A stretch of DNA of 64,000 nt, from positions 17,215,056-17,279,055 of the forward strand of contig JAPFBE010000013.1 in NCBI GenBank assembly GCA_034336665.1. The letters run 5' to 3'. The first letter of the stretch is position 1; every line of letters begins with the position of its first letter. Source of the stretch: Luscinia megarhynchos. Taxonomy: Eukaryota; Chordata; Aves; Passeriformes; Turdidae. This document shows positions 1 through 13,500 of this stretch, piece after piece. The translations under genes and the position numbers were made by a program. The notes beneath the pieces were generated by a model. The model was not told the DNA's origin and ran no database searches. It saw only the letters and a list, made by a program, of their open reading frames with translations.

Positions 1-3000
1 ATTTATTTTATTTATTATTATTTTGGTTAGAGGTGGGCAAGGAGAGAAGGGGAAAGGGGGTTAATGTTTTTTCTGCCAAGGAACTAGAGTTAACTTGTCT
101 TGGAAGCTCCAGAGTTAACTATTTCAAAATCAGTTTCTGGTAGTTTAAGGTAATACCTCAGTTTTCACAGAATTGCACTCCCATTGTTTCTGTGATTTTT
201 GGATTAAGTACTTGGATTTTCCCAAATGTGAGCTAGTGAAAGGAGCTTAATTTTGTCTCAGTTTGCCTCAATAAGAGAGATTTTTTTTTTTTACTAACTT
301 GCTTACTGCTTTTCATTTTTTACCACTGAATGCTTGCTAAATATATACATGCTTACTTCCAGTCATAACAATACAAAAATCACACAGTGATATGATTCAT
401 GTCCGCTCCTAATGTGTTGGTGAGAGTTGCCTTGTATTTTAGGGGTGTTGGGGTTTTTTTGTGTTTGTTTGTTTTGAGTTCTGTTTTCTTTTGTAGAAAG
501 GTCTTGGCAAATCTTTTGCGTCAGCAGGTGTCATTTCTTATTGCTTACTTTTAATTGTGAACTGCTGTGGTATGTGTCAGGACATCCTGACTGGAAACCA
601 TATGGTTTACCAACCATCTCCTTACTTCCTTTGAAGCCTTGTGTGCTCTGTAAAGTGTAGGAAACCTTATACTACTTCAGTGGATCACTGATTTGAACAT
701 AATATGAGGGGTTTTTTTTCAATTATAATGCATAAAACTAGTGAAGGTGTTGAAGAATTTTTGTGTGACTTTCTTAAAAGCTTGTTTTAAAATGGAAAAT
801 TCTGGTAATGTGCTGTTTTTATCTCTCCAAATTCAGCAGAAAGTGAAGCCTTGTAAGCTATCTTGTATGTAATGATGCGAGACTGAAGAAAACTTTCTAG
901 AACTTCTGAAAGAGAAAAAATAGTTCTTCCTTATAACTGGATTTCTTTTTTTTTTTTTTTTTTTTGTATAGCTGAATGGACTGGCTGTTGAAAATACAGC
1001 AGCTTTAAGCAAATAATTTTTTCTTGTTTTGGTATTTTAATGGTATTTCTAGTATATATGAAATCACTTATTCTGCTTGGGCATATCTGATCAAAAAGAT
1101 TGACTTCAGAAAGACAATTCTTTGTTCGTGAGATTTCAGTTAGGGTAAATAAGTAATTCAGAATGATTGCAGCCTTCTCTGCTTGTGGTCTGCTCTCTGA
1201 ACAAACATTTTGATCTTTCAGATGTTTTTTTCCCTTGTGATGTTTACTTCAGAGAGTTGTAAGGCCTGATCTGTGACAGATTTGTGTCACCTGTAGTTGG
1301 TCTTGTGAAGAATGTCAGTCTGGTTTCAAGTTTTCACTAAACCAGAAATCAGAGTGAACTCAAAGTTCAGAGGAAAAAAGTCTGGTTTTCATAAAGATTT
1401 TCACTTCTGTATATGGGATTCCAGTTCCTTCTTACTTTTCTACTAAAAGAAATTCATGTATGTCTCTGCATGGATGATTTTCAGGTCTAGCTACACATGT
1501 AAGATTCTTTGCCTGTGTTTCTGACATCTCCTTAGAGAATTCTATCTGTCAGCATAACTTCAGTGCTTTCCTGATCTTGAAAAAATGCTATGATAGCCAA
1601 CCTTTATTCTTTGAGAATCCTGCTTTAGACATCTCCTAACCCACAATTAGGGCCCTGTTGTCCCTTTTTTTTATCCTGATGACCTTGTCTTTATCACATA
1701 AAATATAAATGGTATTTTCAGTTTCAAAGCTCTTACAGTTGTGGATTAAAGTTTCAGACTTCATTACTGGTCAAGAGATGATCAAATATCTTTATGCTTT
1801 ACTTTTTTTTTCTTTCCTTCCAGCTTGTTCACAGCTGAAGGAGTTCCTTTATAAGTCATTAAATTATTTGAAAGCTTGCTGAGGAACTTTGCAGTTTGTG
1901 TCTGGAAATACCAAACTGCTAGTGTTCAGTCTCTGAACCACTTTTCAGCATGTTGAACAGCTCATGCATTCATATTTGCCTGCTTCTGGTTTTTTTTTGT
2001 CCTACTGAGATCTAAATTTCTCTGGGATGAGGACTGTTCTACAACACATCAGAAGGCTTCCTGATGTATTACTTGGTCTAAAAGTTGAAAGAATAATAAA
2101 AGTTACTAAAATAACAATCAGTGAAATGAGGAGAGCTATTGCAAATGTCATGTATTTAAAACATGACTTTTTGAATGATGCTAGATTTTTGTCTACTGTA
2201 TCTCCAGTTTTCTAGCTCAGTTTAATTGCCTGGTTGTGTTCTTGTACAGTACCTTTCAGTAACAAACTATTACCTGTTTGCTTTGCTTTGGGGTGGATGA
2301 AGGTCTGTTGGTGGCACCAGTCTTAAGGCAGTGAATTTCTTAATGGTGTAGATGTAGAAATTACAGGAGAGTTCAGTGATAGAGCTTTGAGTTTAGAGAG
2401 GTGAGTGTTATAGGATATAGATTTGTTCCCCTCTCACCCAGAAAAGCTCAAGGATGCACCTTTTTCAAGTTGATAGATTAGTAGGAATAGGAATCTACTT
2501 TCAGCAGTATTAAGATGTTTTTATAACCTCATTAGTTACCTCAAAAGAATGTCAAAGTCACTAATATATAATGTGGCGATCTCCAAATGATGCCTATAAA
2601 ACTTTTCTACCACATGGTCTTAATTTTTTCATAAGTGTTTGCATATGTACAGCTGCACACATATCTAGAATGTGTCCCTATGCAATGTTTTAGCTGAGCC
2701 TGAATAGCTCAGTGCAACAGCAGTCAAAAACTACCTCTTAGTTTTAGTCTCTTTTCGTTCTAGAAGAGAACATTACAGAACAAACTATCAGAAAATTTAG
2801 ATAGGCAGGAGATAATTCTAATCTTGTTCTGTTAGGGATGTGTAGGAAACAAAGAGTACCTTTTCTCTTCCAGAAACATTTTCAGTGGAAACTAGATTCA
2901 AATAAAGGTATTCTGTTAGTCTGAACTTACTATTTGTGCCATTTGGGGATCACAGTGATTCCAAATTCAATGAGATGTTTTCTTCTATTTGATTTAAGTG

Positions 3001-4657
3001 ACAAAGTTTTAGTAGTGAAGGGACTACAGGGTAGTTCTGCTGAAGCACTGCCAAGGCTCCAAGGTGGACCTGCTACTGGCCAAGGCTGATCCCATCTGCA
3101 ACAGTGATGCCTCTGGGGCAGTGCCTTAAAGAAGGGGGAGAAAAGCTACTGTGCAGAAGCAAATTGCAGCCAGGAGAGAGGGGAGTGAGCATAGTGAGAA
3201 AACAGCTCTGCAGCCACGCAGCTCAGTGAAGGAGGGCGAGATGTACTGGGTGCTGGGGCAGAGATTCCCCTGCAGCCCGTGGTGAGGACCATGCAGCTCC
3301 ACAGTGGAGCTGACATTCCCTGTAAGCACCCCACACTGGAGCAGGCTGATGCTTGAAGGAGGCTGTGACAGCATAAGGAACCTGTGCTAGAACAGGCCCC
3401 TGGCAGGACCTGTGGTCCCGTGGAGAGAGGAGCCACACAGGAGCAGGTTTCCTGCAGAGGACCCATGCTGGAGCAGCCTGTTCCTGAAGGACTGCACCCT
3501 GTGGAGGGGATATGTTCTAGAGGAGTTCATGAAGAACTGTGGTCCATGAGAAAGTCATCTTTAAACTTCCCCAGCTTGAGTCTGTCTCCTGTGGGAGGGA
3601 CCCCTGTCTGGAGCAAGGGAAGAGTGTGAGGAGTTCTCCCACTGAGGTGGGAGGAGTGGCAGAGACAAGGTGTGATGAACTGATCACAGCCCCCATCACC
3701 ACCCCCCTGTGCTACTCTGGGGGGTGAGGTAGAGTGGAAAATACAATTAGGCTCAGGAAACAGGGAGTGGTGGGTGGAATGTGTTTTTAAGGTTTGGTTT
3801 TATTTTCTTGTTACCCTGCTCTGATTTGATTGATAATTAAATGAATTAAGTTTGCCAAATCGAGGGTAAGTACCTTAATATTAAGTGCCTGTGACAGTAT
3901 TTGGTGAATGATCTCTCCCTGTCCTTGTCCTGACCTATGAGTCTTCTCTTATGGGTAGGGGAATGAGAAAGAAGCTTTCTTTGGTGGGCACCTCCTCATC
4001 TAGCCAAAAGCAAAGCACTGAACTTCTATTCCTGCCAGGAGCTGGAAAGCAATGAGTTTATAATATTTTTGTTTCCTGGCTTACAATATCTGTTTTTGAA
4101 TGACCTAAAGGCTGTCTGTTGTAGGTAATAACTTTTGAACCACTGTCACAGTTCAGACCATTTTTTTATGTGCAGATCTTTCAAAATTAAATTTCCCTAG
4201 GGTCTAAGAGGCTGTATGTTTGTTGGATAAAGAGAGCCAGCAGATGACAAAGTAATTTATGTGTGTTCTTAGTAGATACTTAAACACCTGTAGCCAAGTT
4301 AACCTGCAGCAAACACATTTCTCTGAAAGTACTGCTCTTGGCATTTGTTGCATGCCATGTTTTGATATGCTCCTTAGCATATATTAGACTAGAAAAGACA
4401 TTCTTTAAGGGCAAAGCCACAAAATATATAGATAAGCTTGTTTGCTTTTTATAGATGTGAAAAGATTAAGTCAAATTTTGCCTCTTTTAATGTTATAAAC
4501 TATGTTGGAATTTCACAGAATATGAATGAAGTAGGATTTAATTCTTTAGACTGGAGGTTAGAGAAGTATGTAATATCCAATACATTTTAAAATATCAGAT
4601 CAGTTTTTTGTCTCAATGGATTTCTTGTCTTTTACATTCTCTTGTTTTTGCTTTTAG
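1..4657 (+). other. CBLB: 3' part of the upstream CBLB intron (phase 0)
   Basis: This is non-coding intron sequence leading into the first CBLB exon of the window. It begins with a short ATTT/ATT-rich simple repeat (1-24) and contains a run of 20 T at 946-965 and a T/G-rich stretch near 443-475. The only recognisable dispersed repeat is the LTR at about 3025-4018. The reading frames between 3126 and 3727 fall inside that LTR and are not genes. The last 30 bases before the exon are pyrimidine-rich, as expected of a 3' splice site. Nothing else could be identified. Confidence 0.9.
3025..4018 (+). repeat. Solo LTR of a bird ERVL-type endogenous retrovirus, sense orientation
   Basis: This GC-richer block of about 1 kb stands out from the AT-rich intron and closely resembles a long LTR family common in passerine and related bird genomes. 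Recognisable segments are the 5' part (TGCTGAAGCACTGCCAAGG), a middle built of degenerate units of the form 'tgtgg...gggacccatgctggagcag' (about 3240-3620), the segment GGGAAGAGTGTGAGGAGT (3618-3635), the polyadenylation region near 3820-3850, and the 3' part with GATCTCTCCCTGTCCTTGTC and GGTGGGCACCTC. The AATAAA expected around 3835 is altered (ataattaaatg). No gag, pol or env sequence adjoins it, so it is read as a solo LTR. The ends are approximate and no target-site duplication was found. The family name is recalled and unchecked. Confidence 0.8.
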
Positions 4658-4663
4658 GTAAGA
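4627..4663 (+). promoter_or_regulatory. CBLB: 3' splice site of the first CBLB exon, with adjoining donor-like sequence
   Basis: A pyrimidine-rich tract (4627-4655) ends in AG at 4656-4657. The exon then begins GTAAGA, encoding Val-Arg. GTAAGA matches the 5' splice site consensus, so acceptor and donor-like motifs abut as in recursive splice sites. The acceptor role is certain because the CBL-B protein frame starts exactly here. Any donor role is inference. Confidence 0.85.
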
Positions 4664-4908
4664 TTGTGCCAAAACCCAAAGCTTCAACTCAAAAACAGCC
4701 CACCTTATATACTTGACATTCTACCTGATACTTACCAACATTTACGACTTATTCTGAGCAAGTATGATGACAACCAGAAACTCGCACAGCTCAGTGAGAA
4801 TGAGTATTTTAAAATCTACATTGACAGTCTTATGAAAAAATCAAAACGGGCCATAAGACTCTTTAAAGAAGGAAAGGAAAGAATGTATGAGGAGCAGTCA
4901 CAGGACAG
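4658..4908 (+). CDS. CBLB: CBLB internal coding exon (TKB four-helix bundle)
   Basis: This is a 251-bp internal exon of CBL-B, a cytosolic RING-type E3 ubiquitin ligase that restrains T-cell and receptor tyrosine kinase signalling. It encodes 83 whole codons, opening [20 protein letters not shown] and closing [14 protein letters not shown], plus two bases (AG) of a split Arg codon. By recalled human numbering this is about residues 57-140, most of the four-helix bundle of the N-terminal TKB domain, which packs against the SH2-like part that binds phosphotyrosine. The paralogue CBL is excluded because this exon reads PKLQLKN and [19 protein letters not shown], where CBL has PKLALKN and a shorter GKMETLGENEYF-type segment. 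The exon is bounded by a pyrimidine tract ending in TTTTAG and by the donor CAG|GTAAGT. The entry phase is 0 and the exit phase is 2. There are no stops or frameshifts. The identification rests on recalled protein sequence, with no alignment run. Confidence 0.96.
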
Positions 4909-4914
4909 GTAAGT
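4909..4914 (+). promoter_or_regulatory. CBLB: 5' splice site opening the 56-kb intron
   Basis: The sequence CAG|GTAAGT is a perfect match to the vertebrate donor consensus. It is fixed by the end of CBL-B coding similarity (EEQSQDR). The intron interrupts an Arg codon after its second base. Confidence 0.93.
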
Positions 4915-7523
4915 GATATACTTAAATATGAAGTATATAATCTGGTCTGTCTGCGTTCTTAACACTGTTGTCTGCAGCCATTGTGGTTTTTTGACATTTT
5001 TAATTATTCAAAGAGCAGAAATATTTATTGCTCTGCAGGTCAATCAGTAATTTGCTGGATTTGTTTCACTGTGTGCTCTTATCTGTCACTTTGTGACCTT
5101 TAAAACCAAGTGCACTTCCTTCATGAAACATTCATTTCATTGTAATTAGTTATTCACAGGGCTTACAGTATGTAGTTTTTCCTGGGGTAGAGAGAGTGGC
5201 TGTTAACTTGGATTGAGCTTTGACCTCCCTCCCTACCCTTGTTCCTTAAAATTTGGTAGCCATGATGGATATTGACTTAGAGTTTTCACAAGTGATGGAA
5301 TGAAGCAAAACAGTGTTCACACTTTTCAGATATTACATGATTTTATGGTAGAGCAATGCTAATGTTAGTTTCATGCTGTGAAATGAAAGAATCCTAATGG
5401 ATTCTTGATTTACAATGGTTCAGTTTTAATAAAAGGAATTAATGTCCACTTTATCTGCACTCTTGGTGGTAATTGAAGAGGTTTTTAATATTTGATTACC
5501 TAATATTTAAATAATAACACTTCAGGAAATTGTGTGCAAGATCTACAATCTTGTTTTGGGAAGAGGGGGATACAACATTGTTGGGGCCATTAGTCTTTGC
5601 CTTGTGTGGTATTAGTGTAATTCTATTCAAACAAAAGAGACAGTGCTCTTTCTGAAATCTCCCTTTTTTAAAGGAAATAGTGGGGAATGAGATGTCAAGT
5701 GAATGGAGGATTGACTTCTTGCTCTTCTGTCTGCATTTGAGCTCTGAGGCAGGCATGGTGGCAGTATAGTTTTACAGCTGGTGAAATTGTTGGTAGGAGC
5801 AGTGAAATGTCTACATTCTTGTAAATGTCACTGCTGTTATGTTTGAATTATACATATGTTCCTTCCAAATCTTTGGCAATGATTATAGCTACTCAGTCTA
5901 CTGTGGTAGTCTTTTGGGCTTGGTAAGATATCTGAAATTTGCTTGACATCTAAAGACTTTTTTCCTTAAAGGACATCAAGATTGTCCAGGTGTGAGCATA
6001 CTGAGGCAAAAATGTTCCAGGAGGAGCAAAATACCCTGTTTAAGATGTATAAGTGATCACTAAAGATTTTGGTGAATGAGCTTTTCTTGTGTTTGAATTT
6101 GTAAGTGTGTAGAGCAGTGTTTTCACTGTAGATGCATTCTTACCAGAACTGCTGAGAGAGCTGTTTATCACTGAGCCTATAGCTGCCTGTTTTAGGCATC
6201 CCATTTGGTTCTATGTACAGAAGTCATTGTTTCAAAGGACAAATGAACTTGTTATGACAAGTGAAAGTTGACAGAAGTAGCTGGATTATATAAGCAGGTT
6301 TTATTTTGACTTACCTGTGTTGTATGAAACCCTAATCTAGTTACAGGTTTGCTTAAAGTTAGCAAAAATTAAAGCAAATTTCAGCGTCACTTTTTCAAAA
6401 TACTTTCTATAAGGTCTGTGCAGTCATTCAGGCAGTATGTAGTAACTCCATCTAATTGCTGGAGTTGCTTTTTTCCAGTTACCCATATAATTTCCTGCAT
6501 TAGGGTAACAGTGGTGATAGAGGGACATCTTTTGTGAAGCACAGAATTTTTGAAGAAGGTGTAGTTAGCATGTTTGCTGTCTACTTGGGCCATTCTTGTG
6601 AGATGGTTGGAGAGGAGGAAATTTAAAACAAATCGTATGGATGAAGTGAACTGAATACCAATAACTATTTCAGGCTTTTAAAATTAGTATTTGAGAAGCT
6701 GACAGCTATTGTATTTTGCTTAACTGATGGAGTTCAGAGCTTGAGAAGGAGTGTAGTAGAAATGTTTTTCTTGTGTTCAAATTGTTAGTTATGTTTCCTA
6801 TACAAATTGCATTCTGTCAGGATGCTTAAACAAAAAAATTGTAAGCCTTACTTCTTTAGATCATGACCCATGTCATTCCAAGTAAAAGTCTGTATCTTTA
6901 TGACTTTAATGCATTCTCTTTTGTCTACTGGTGATGCTTAATCTGTATGTGTGTCCTAGTTTTAAGTTGAATGAAGGTGTACTTTTTTGCTGAACCATAT
7001 AACTAAGTATCTGCATCCTGCTAAGCTGTGCTTCAATATACTTGATCCTGCTAATTCTTGGTAACTTAGCAAAAGAAGTTTTTAATGTTTTTAGCTTCCT
7101 TGCTTCCAAATATGTTTGCATTGACCTTATTTGTTAGCCTTATAATGTAATTGTAGCAGTGATCATTTAAAGATTGTATTTTTGAAGATGCTTCTAAAAG
7201 GCTGTCAAATTGAAGTAGCAGTAGCAATTTGTAGCAGAAGTATTGGGAGACAGTCAATTTTTAAAAAGGTAAGGCAAATGTTGGCAGTTGGACAGCTTCT
7301 GTGGTTTTCATTCTTCTTCTGTTTTGGTTTCTGGGTAAAAGGGCATCCTAGAAGAGAGAAAAGCTTCATTCATCAGAAATTTGATTGGTATCATTTTAAC
7401 CCATTAGTATTATTGACTAATCTTTATTTCTATAGTGATGGTACATTTAGGAACCAGTGCCAATATACATGTGATTTTGTGTAATGACACAACAATTACT
7501 CTATTGTGAATAATTTATCATAA

Positions 7524-7583
7524 ATTTTAGTTTTCATGGATTCTGTGAATGAATTTTAAATTTTCAAAGATCCTGTGAATGAA
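7524..7583 (+). repeat. Two-copy 30-bp tandem duplication
   Basis: Two adjacent copies of about 30 bp share TTTTC and CTGTGAATGAA at exactly 30-base spacing (7531 and 7561; 7543 and 7573). They differ at several positions, so this is an old local duplication. Confidence 0.7.
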
Positions 7584-10500
7584 ACAAGTTAGAGAAGCAG
7601 CACTAATGCAGTGTAAGCTTTTGTGTTAGCCATTTGTACATAATCTGACAGGTACAGTATTGTTTCCAGATCAAAGACCTGTGACAGCCATTTAAGAGTA
7701 GTTGGTGCTGTCATCCTGTACTCTCTTGGCTAAGTCTTGCTAAGAGGGGAAAATAGAGTTTGCAAGTTTGGTTTCCTGCATCTATTTTCTGAGTATGGTG
7801 TCTTCTACAAAATTATGTCTTTTCAGTCTTCTTGCTTAATGAGGTAAGAGATAATGTCCATTAAGTTCTGTAAACTGTACTAGATATAGACTGCACAGAA
7901 GTTTTTCTATGAATCAAGTAATTTTACTTTATTGTCACAGATTTTACTTTTTAAAAGGTTATTAACGCAAGCTTATTAGAATTACTGGTTCAGGCTCATC
8001 TACTCTTAAAAGGCTTTCTGTGTCTTTGAGGGGTTTGCATTGTCTTTTCTTCTTTTTGTTGCTTTTCTTTGTGCTGTTTGTTTACTGGGAAGTAAACTAA
8101 AGCTGGAAAGCATCATTTTAGTGAAGTTCAAACTTCCTTCCCTTTTGCTGTATTCCAGAATTAGGCATTCAGAAAAAATAAAACCTTTGCAGAATGGCAG
8201 TTTTTGAGACAAATGTGTTATCCAGGTGTAGAAATAATCAAGCACATAAGTTATAATAAGAAGACTATAGGAGGAAAAAAGTGGCAGTGGGGAGATTACA
8301 TTTGGATTCATTCAAGGTGCTGGATATAGTCTTCACTTCTTACTGATAGAGACAAGTGGGAGGCTTCCTGTGATCTCCTGGAAATCATAACCTTAGAAGA
8401 ATGTCTTTAAATTGAACTTATTCTCTGACTGTAAATATTTCTTGCCTTCTGCTATGGGCCCATTATATGAGAAGAGGCAGAAAAGTATAAAACCAGGGTG
8501 TGTACCTATTTTTAATAATATCTTAAAATGCTCCTTGTTGTTTAGCTTTGTTTATTTTATAGTGGTATTGCAGAAATGGAAGGTGGATATTTCTTAAGTA
8601 GTGGATGGTATGGATGAAGGTGTCAAGAGGGGACCTGTGGTGGTTTTGTGGTCAGGGAAGGAAGGTGTGCATGAAGGAAATATCAGAGTCAAAGAAGTCC
8701 TTCAAGGTGATCACAAAACCACTTCTGTTTCCATCTTGAAAGTCTTATTAAATTCTCTTGTGCATCTGGCCACTTGGTGTCTTGATTCAAATTATGTGTT
8801 TCTATATTGTACAGCTTGTTTTAAGTGTTGGAGCAGAATTCTTATAGTCTCTTAAGTCCTCTGAGGAGGTCTTGTACATGCAATTCAAATGATAGATCAA
8901 GTTCCCCTTTGTTTCTGTTCATGTTTGTAGAGTTTATAGGGTTTATAGAGTATTCAATTTCTCTTCCTTAAGTTGTGGTGACAACTGTGATCGGTTATGG
9001 TCCTTGGATCAAGTCCCTGAACTGGTACATTGAAGTACACAACATTCTTTCTGCCACAGAAATTTCTCACCTATTTTTTTCTTATCCTGAAAGTACAGAT
9101 TTGATAGGAGGTTAAAATAGTATCAGGATGGGTGTCAGGTGTGCCAGCTGTAATGCAGTAGCCCTTTCTGTATTTCTGTCCTGTGGTGAGTGTGAGGTAA
9201 CTTACCCTGCTTCCTTGAATTACCTCTGCTTATATCACAACCTTGCTGTTTTATTTAGAGGAATTTAGGAAGTTTATAACTTAGCTTGCCTCACAACTTG
9301 TTCGTGTCTCCAGGCAGAGGAGGTTTTGTTGATTGTGGGAAGGATCAGGAAGAGTAAAGTTTTTAGTTCAGGATGATTTTGTTTGGAGAAGTTAAGATTG
9401 TTTTGGCTGATATTTTTTTGTTTGACGAATAGAACGTACAGATTCAGAAAAGGATGTTAATGGCCTTTTTCATAGAGCCAGTTTTGGCTTTTGATTGACA
9501 TCACACAGATAACTTGGTAATTGTCAAACAAAGGTTAAGGGGCATCCTGTGATTTCGGTTTTCTGAGCATAATTTGTAGTTTTTGGTCTCCAGTAAATTC
9601 TGAGCTAAGCTATACATACCTTCAATCTGTTGCTTAACATGATATATAAACCCCTAAACTTAAACTTTCTCAACACATTTTAGAGGCATAATATGCTGAC
9701 TGTTTAATCTTGCTGAAGCTGAGAGGAAGGGAATCTAGTATTTGGTTTTTCCCCTCTAGTATTTATTTACTGTATTTCTAGATGGTTCCTTCTCTAGATT
9801 TTTAGTAAAAGAAATTGCCTCACTCTGCTTGAAAGTCTTCTGGAGCCTTGGCCCATTGCTCCTGTGCATCCCTAGGAAAAGGAGGGCACTTTCTCTTTCA
9901 ATGTATAATGTATGATAAGGTAATTGGGAATGGAACTTGGCTACAATAAATAGTCTCTAACAAAGAGGCTTCTGAGGAAAAGTGCATAACTGATTAGATG
10001 GGGTTGCATGGGAGGAGGAAATGCAATTAATTTTTTTTTTAAGCTTTTATGGTGAGAATTTCCACCCTCTTCTCCCCTCGTGTTCCTTAGATGTGTTGTA
10101 AAACCTAACAGCTTTAATAAACCCTTTGGTGTATCCTGACCCACATGAGTAGTTGGGCTTCAGTGCAGATTTGGTGGAGCACAAGCTGTTTACTATTTTT
10201 GGTTATAGTTTAAATTTAAAAAGGAACGTTACACAAACACACTTTTCAGACAAAGAGATTCTTGTTCCAGAGGGCAGGTGAGAATGTGTGGAGGTTACAA
10301 ATGGTGGAGCAGTATTATGACAACTTGTTCTCAACATAAATGCAAACAGGCTTTGTGACTGCAGTTGTTGTAAGGCAGTACTTAAATTTTAGATTTTTTT
10401 TTTTTTTTTAAATCATCTTCAGTGCTTGGGGGCGGGTATTGTCAAATGAGAAGAAAGGAAGTATTAGTACCAGAGTTACTTAGAGGCAACTATTTATTCA

Positions 10501-13500
10501 GATTGCAGAGGAAGACAAGGATTTTAAAACCACAAAAAATCCTAATGAAAAAATAATGGCTTGTAAATTCTCATAATTGATTTAGATCCTTGGTTCAATC
10601 TAGTTGTGTAGAGGAGAGATATGTGCATTTCGTCTTTCACTTTTTACTCTTATAAAATCAAACAGCATTTCGTATGTTAGTGAAAGGTCTCTTTCAAACA
10701 TTATTTTACAAGCAATGTGGTGTTGACAGTCATGTCTGAGTAGAGTTCAGCTGGTTGTAAGGGGATACATATACAGTCTGATATTTTCCTTACTGTCTTT
10801 TGTATAATTATTTATGCCTTATGAAAGTGTGCATGATGCTGGTGACAAATTTTAAGGTGCCATACCATTTGTACCCATTTTGGACAGGTATGAAAGCTCT
10901 CAAAAAGCACAGTTAGGCAATTCAGTCCTGTATGTTTTCCATATATTAGTTTCCTTTATGATAAAGCTAGTGATAGCTCTGCTGCTAGGATCATACAAAA
11001 AGACTGACATAGTTTTCTGTATGATTTCAATATGTCTTTAGAGCACACTATAGGATGGCACAATGGAACTGGGGGAAGTAGGTGGTTTTCTGAACACACA
11101 ATACTTTTGGTCAGAGGTGTCTGGAAATACTCTATTGCAGTGAGGCTACCAGTACCCATTTCTGGTCTGCAACAGCTCTGTGTCTCACATCCCTTCCCCA
11201 CACTTGCCTGCAGGGTCTGCATAGGGAGCAGCTGTGCTTGTGGAGGCAGACATGGTCACCAGCTATAAATAGAGCTGTGTTCTTAGGTATGATAAAGCCC
11301 AAGTTAGCAACTCTGGGAATTTTCTGAGGCGCAGACAGCACTGACTCCTGAATTAAGCACATAGAAAGGAAGGCTCCTGTAATGGACCTGAATGCATCTT
11401 TTGTCAATCACTATTCTGTGTGCATTTGATTTTTAGAAAATTTGGTCTCTGCTTCTCTATTTCTAGAAGTATTCTATGTTCAGTGATAAGGTATTTATTT
11501 TTTTAGGATGTCTTCAACACTAGCCTGCATGATGGAAGCTACTTGCCATGCAATCAGGGGCACAGAGAAAGATTATAGAAGAAATAATCCATTTTTATGA
11601 ACTGTATGCCTAAACTTCTAAGCACATATAATTTTATTTTTAGGCTGTGAAAAGAAATGTTTTCCTTTTTCTAATCTTCTGTTTTCCATTAAAAATTAGA
11701 AACATGAAAGAAGAAAAGTCTGCTTTTATTCTATAAAGAGATGAAAAAAAAGTTGGTAATAATCACTTTCAGCTAGACTTGCTGTTTAGTCAATAGAAGT
11801 TCTTTGAAAGTAAAGTAAAGCCAGTTTATAAAAACAAACATGATGTAGTGGTAATCCTTTGTCCAAGGAATGCTTGATCAAAAAACCAGCCTACTATGTA
11901 TCAAACCTATAGTAAGGACACTTTCACTAACCTGTGAAGTTAAAAAAGAGTAAGAAATAACCTTCATCTGAAAATGTGGCAGTGTATGTTTTAACACAGT
12001 TAAAATTTTAGTTCAAAATAAAAGTAACAGTGGGATATTAATAGAAAAGCTGATGGATGGAACTACTGTATTCCATTCATTAAAATCTGGCATGCTAGGG
12101 AGTACTTTGATAATGTCATGGATTTTTAAAAATACTTTGTGGTCATTTGACTTAATTTTTTTTTTCTTCCTGTTCTGTTCTTTGCTTCAGTATAAAGTTA
12201 ATTTACTTGAATTATAGTAAAAATAACAGAATTAATATAATTATTTAGCAAGTCTTTTTATCAGTGCCTACATGTTTGCAAGGTAACTTTGTCTTTACAA
12301 TTGTGCAGTAATACTGTGCATGCTCTAGAATGAGGCAAAGCTTTAATATGGTTAATTTATATTGGAGGAACAGGGATTTGTGGTTAAAAATGTAGGCTTG
12401 CTGTTGTCTGCACAGAACAGTTTTGCTGCTTGCTAGATGAATATGTTGGCATGTTTCATTCTTTTATATTGAGCAATTTCCAGTGATTTAATAGCATATT
12501 CTCTTGAGAGCCAGTTTAGGAGTATAAGTTGCTTGATTGAAAAGAAAATGTGATATTTACATAAAAGACTGTGTAATGAATAAAACTATTAAAAAAAATC
12601 CAAATAAACGGGATGAGTAATACCTGGAAAGGATCAAGAGTAAACTCTGAAAAGAAACACATCTTAACCCATAGTACAAATGGAAAAAGAAGTCAGTAAG
12701 TGACTTTATGTGAGGGATAAAACTTCCTGAGCAAGCAACCAGGTGACTGTCATCAGTGTCTTGTTAGTAATTTGGATGACAAAAATCATATTTAATCTTT
12801 CTGTTTTGAGTGCAACCAAAAGTATTCATTACTGTGAAGTGCTTTTATATTTGCCTGTAGCATATGATAAAACATTGAGTACTTTCACCATCGTTTGCTC
12901 AGATTTCATGTTGGAATTAAATAGCTATCCTGTCTCATAATGGAAGATTTTCCTCATAATCTGTTTCATTACCTCATTTTTAACATTGTGTGAAGAGAAT
13001 GTATATTGACTTTATTATATTTATATCTTGGAAATATTTTGGCAGAACAGAAAATTGGTGAAGACATAATTGTTTATTTTAGTGTATTTGGTCATAATAA
13101 ATATTACTTCTTCTGGTGTATCTGATGTGGAGGTAAATTTAACTGTATTTCTTCCTACTATGATATAGACAATAAAGGGGAAACATAGAAGTAGCAGATG
13201 CCTAAGAAGCACATTTCTGGGGTATATGATGAAAGATTATAGTATGTGGTAGCATATGGATTGAGCTAAATTTAATTTCTGTATGGGCGAGGTTGCTGTG
13301 ATCTCTCTTTAAGAGGACTTTAGTTTATAATTCTGGATTGGGCAAACAGTGGAGATGTAATTTTTAGTATGGTGTCTGATGCATTGTATAAATAAGGACT
13401 CCACTGGGGACCTGGACAGCCCACCTGATGAGCTAGTCTTTCATTGATACTAGCTGATTCTTGGCAAGCTGTGACTCTAAAATGGGAGAAAAAAAAATTT

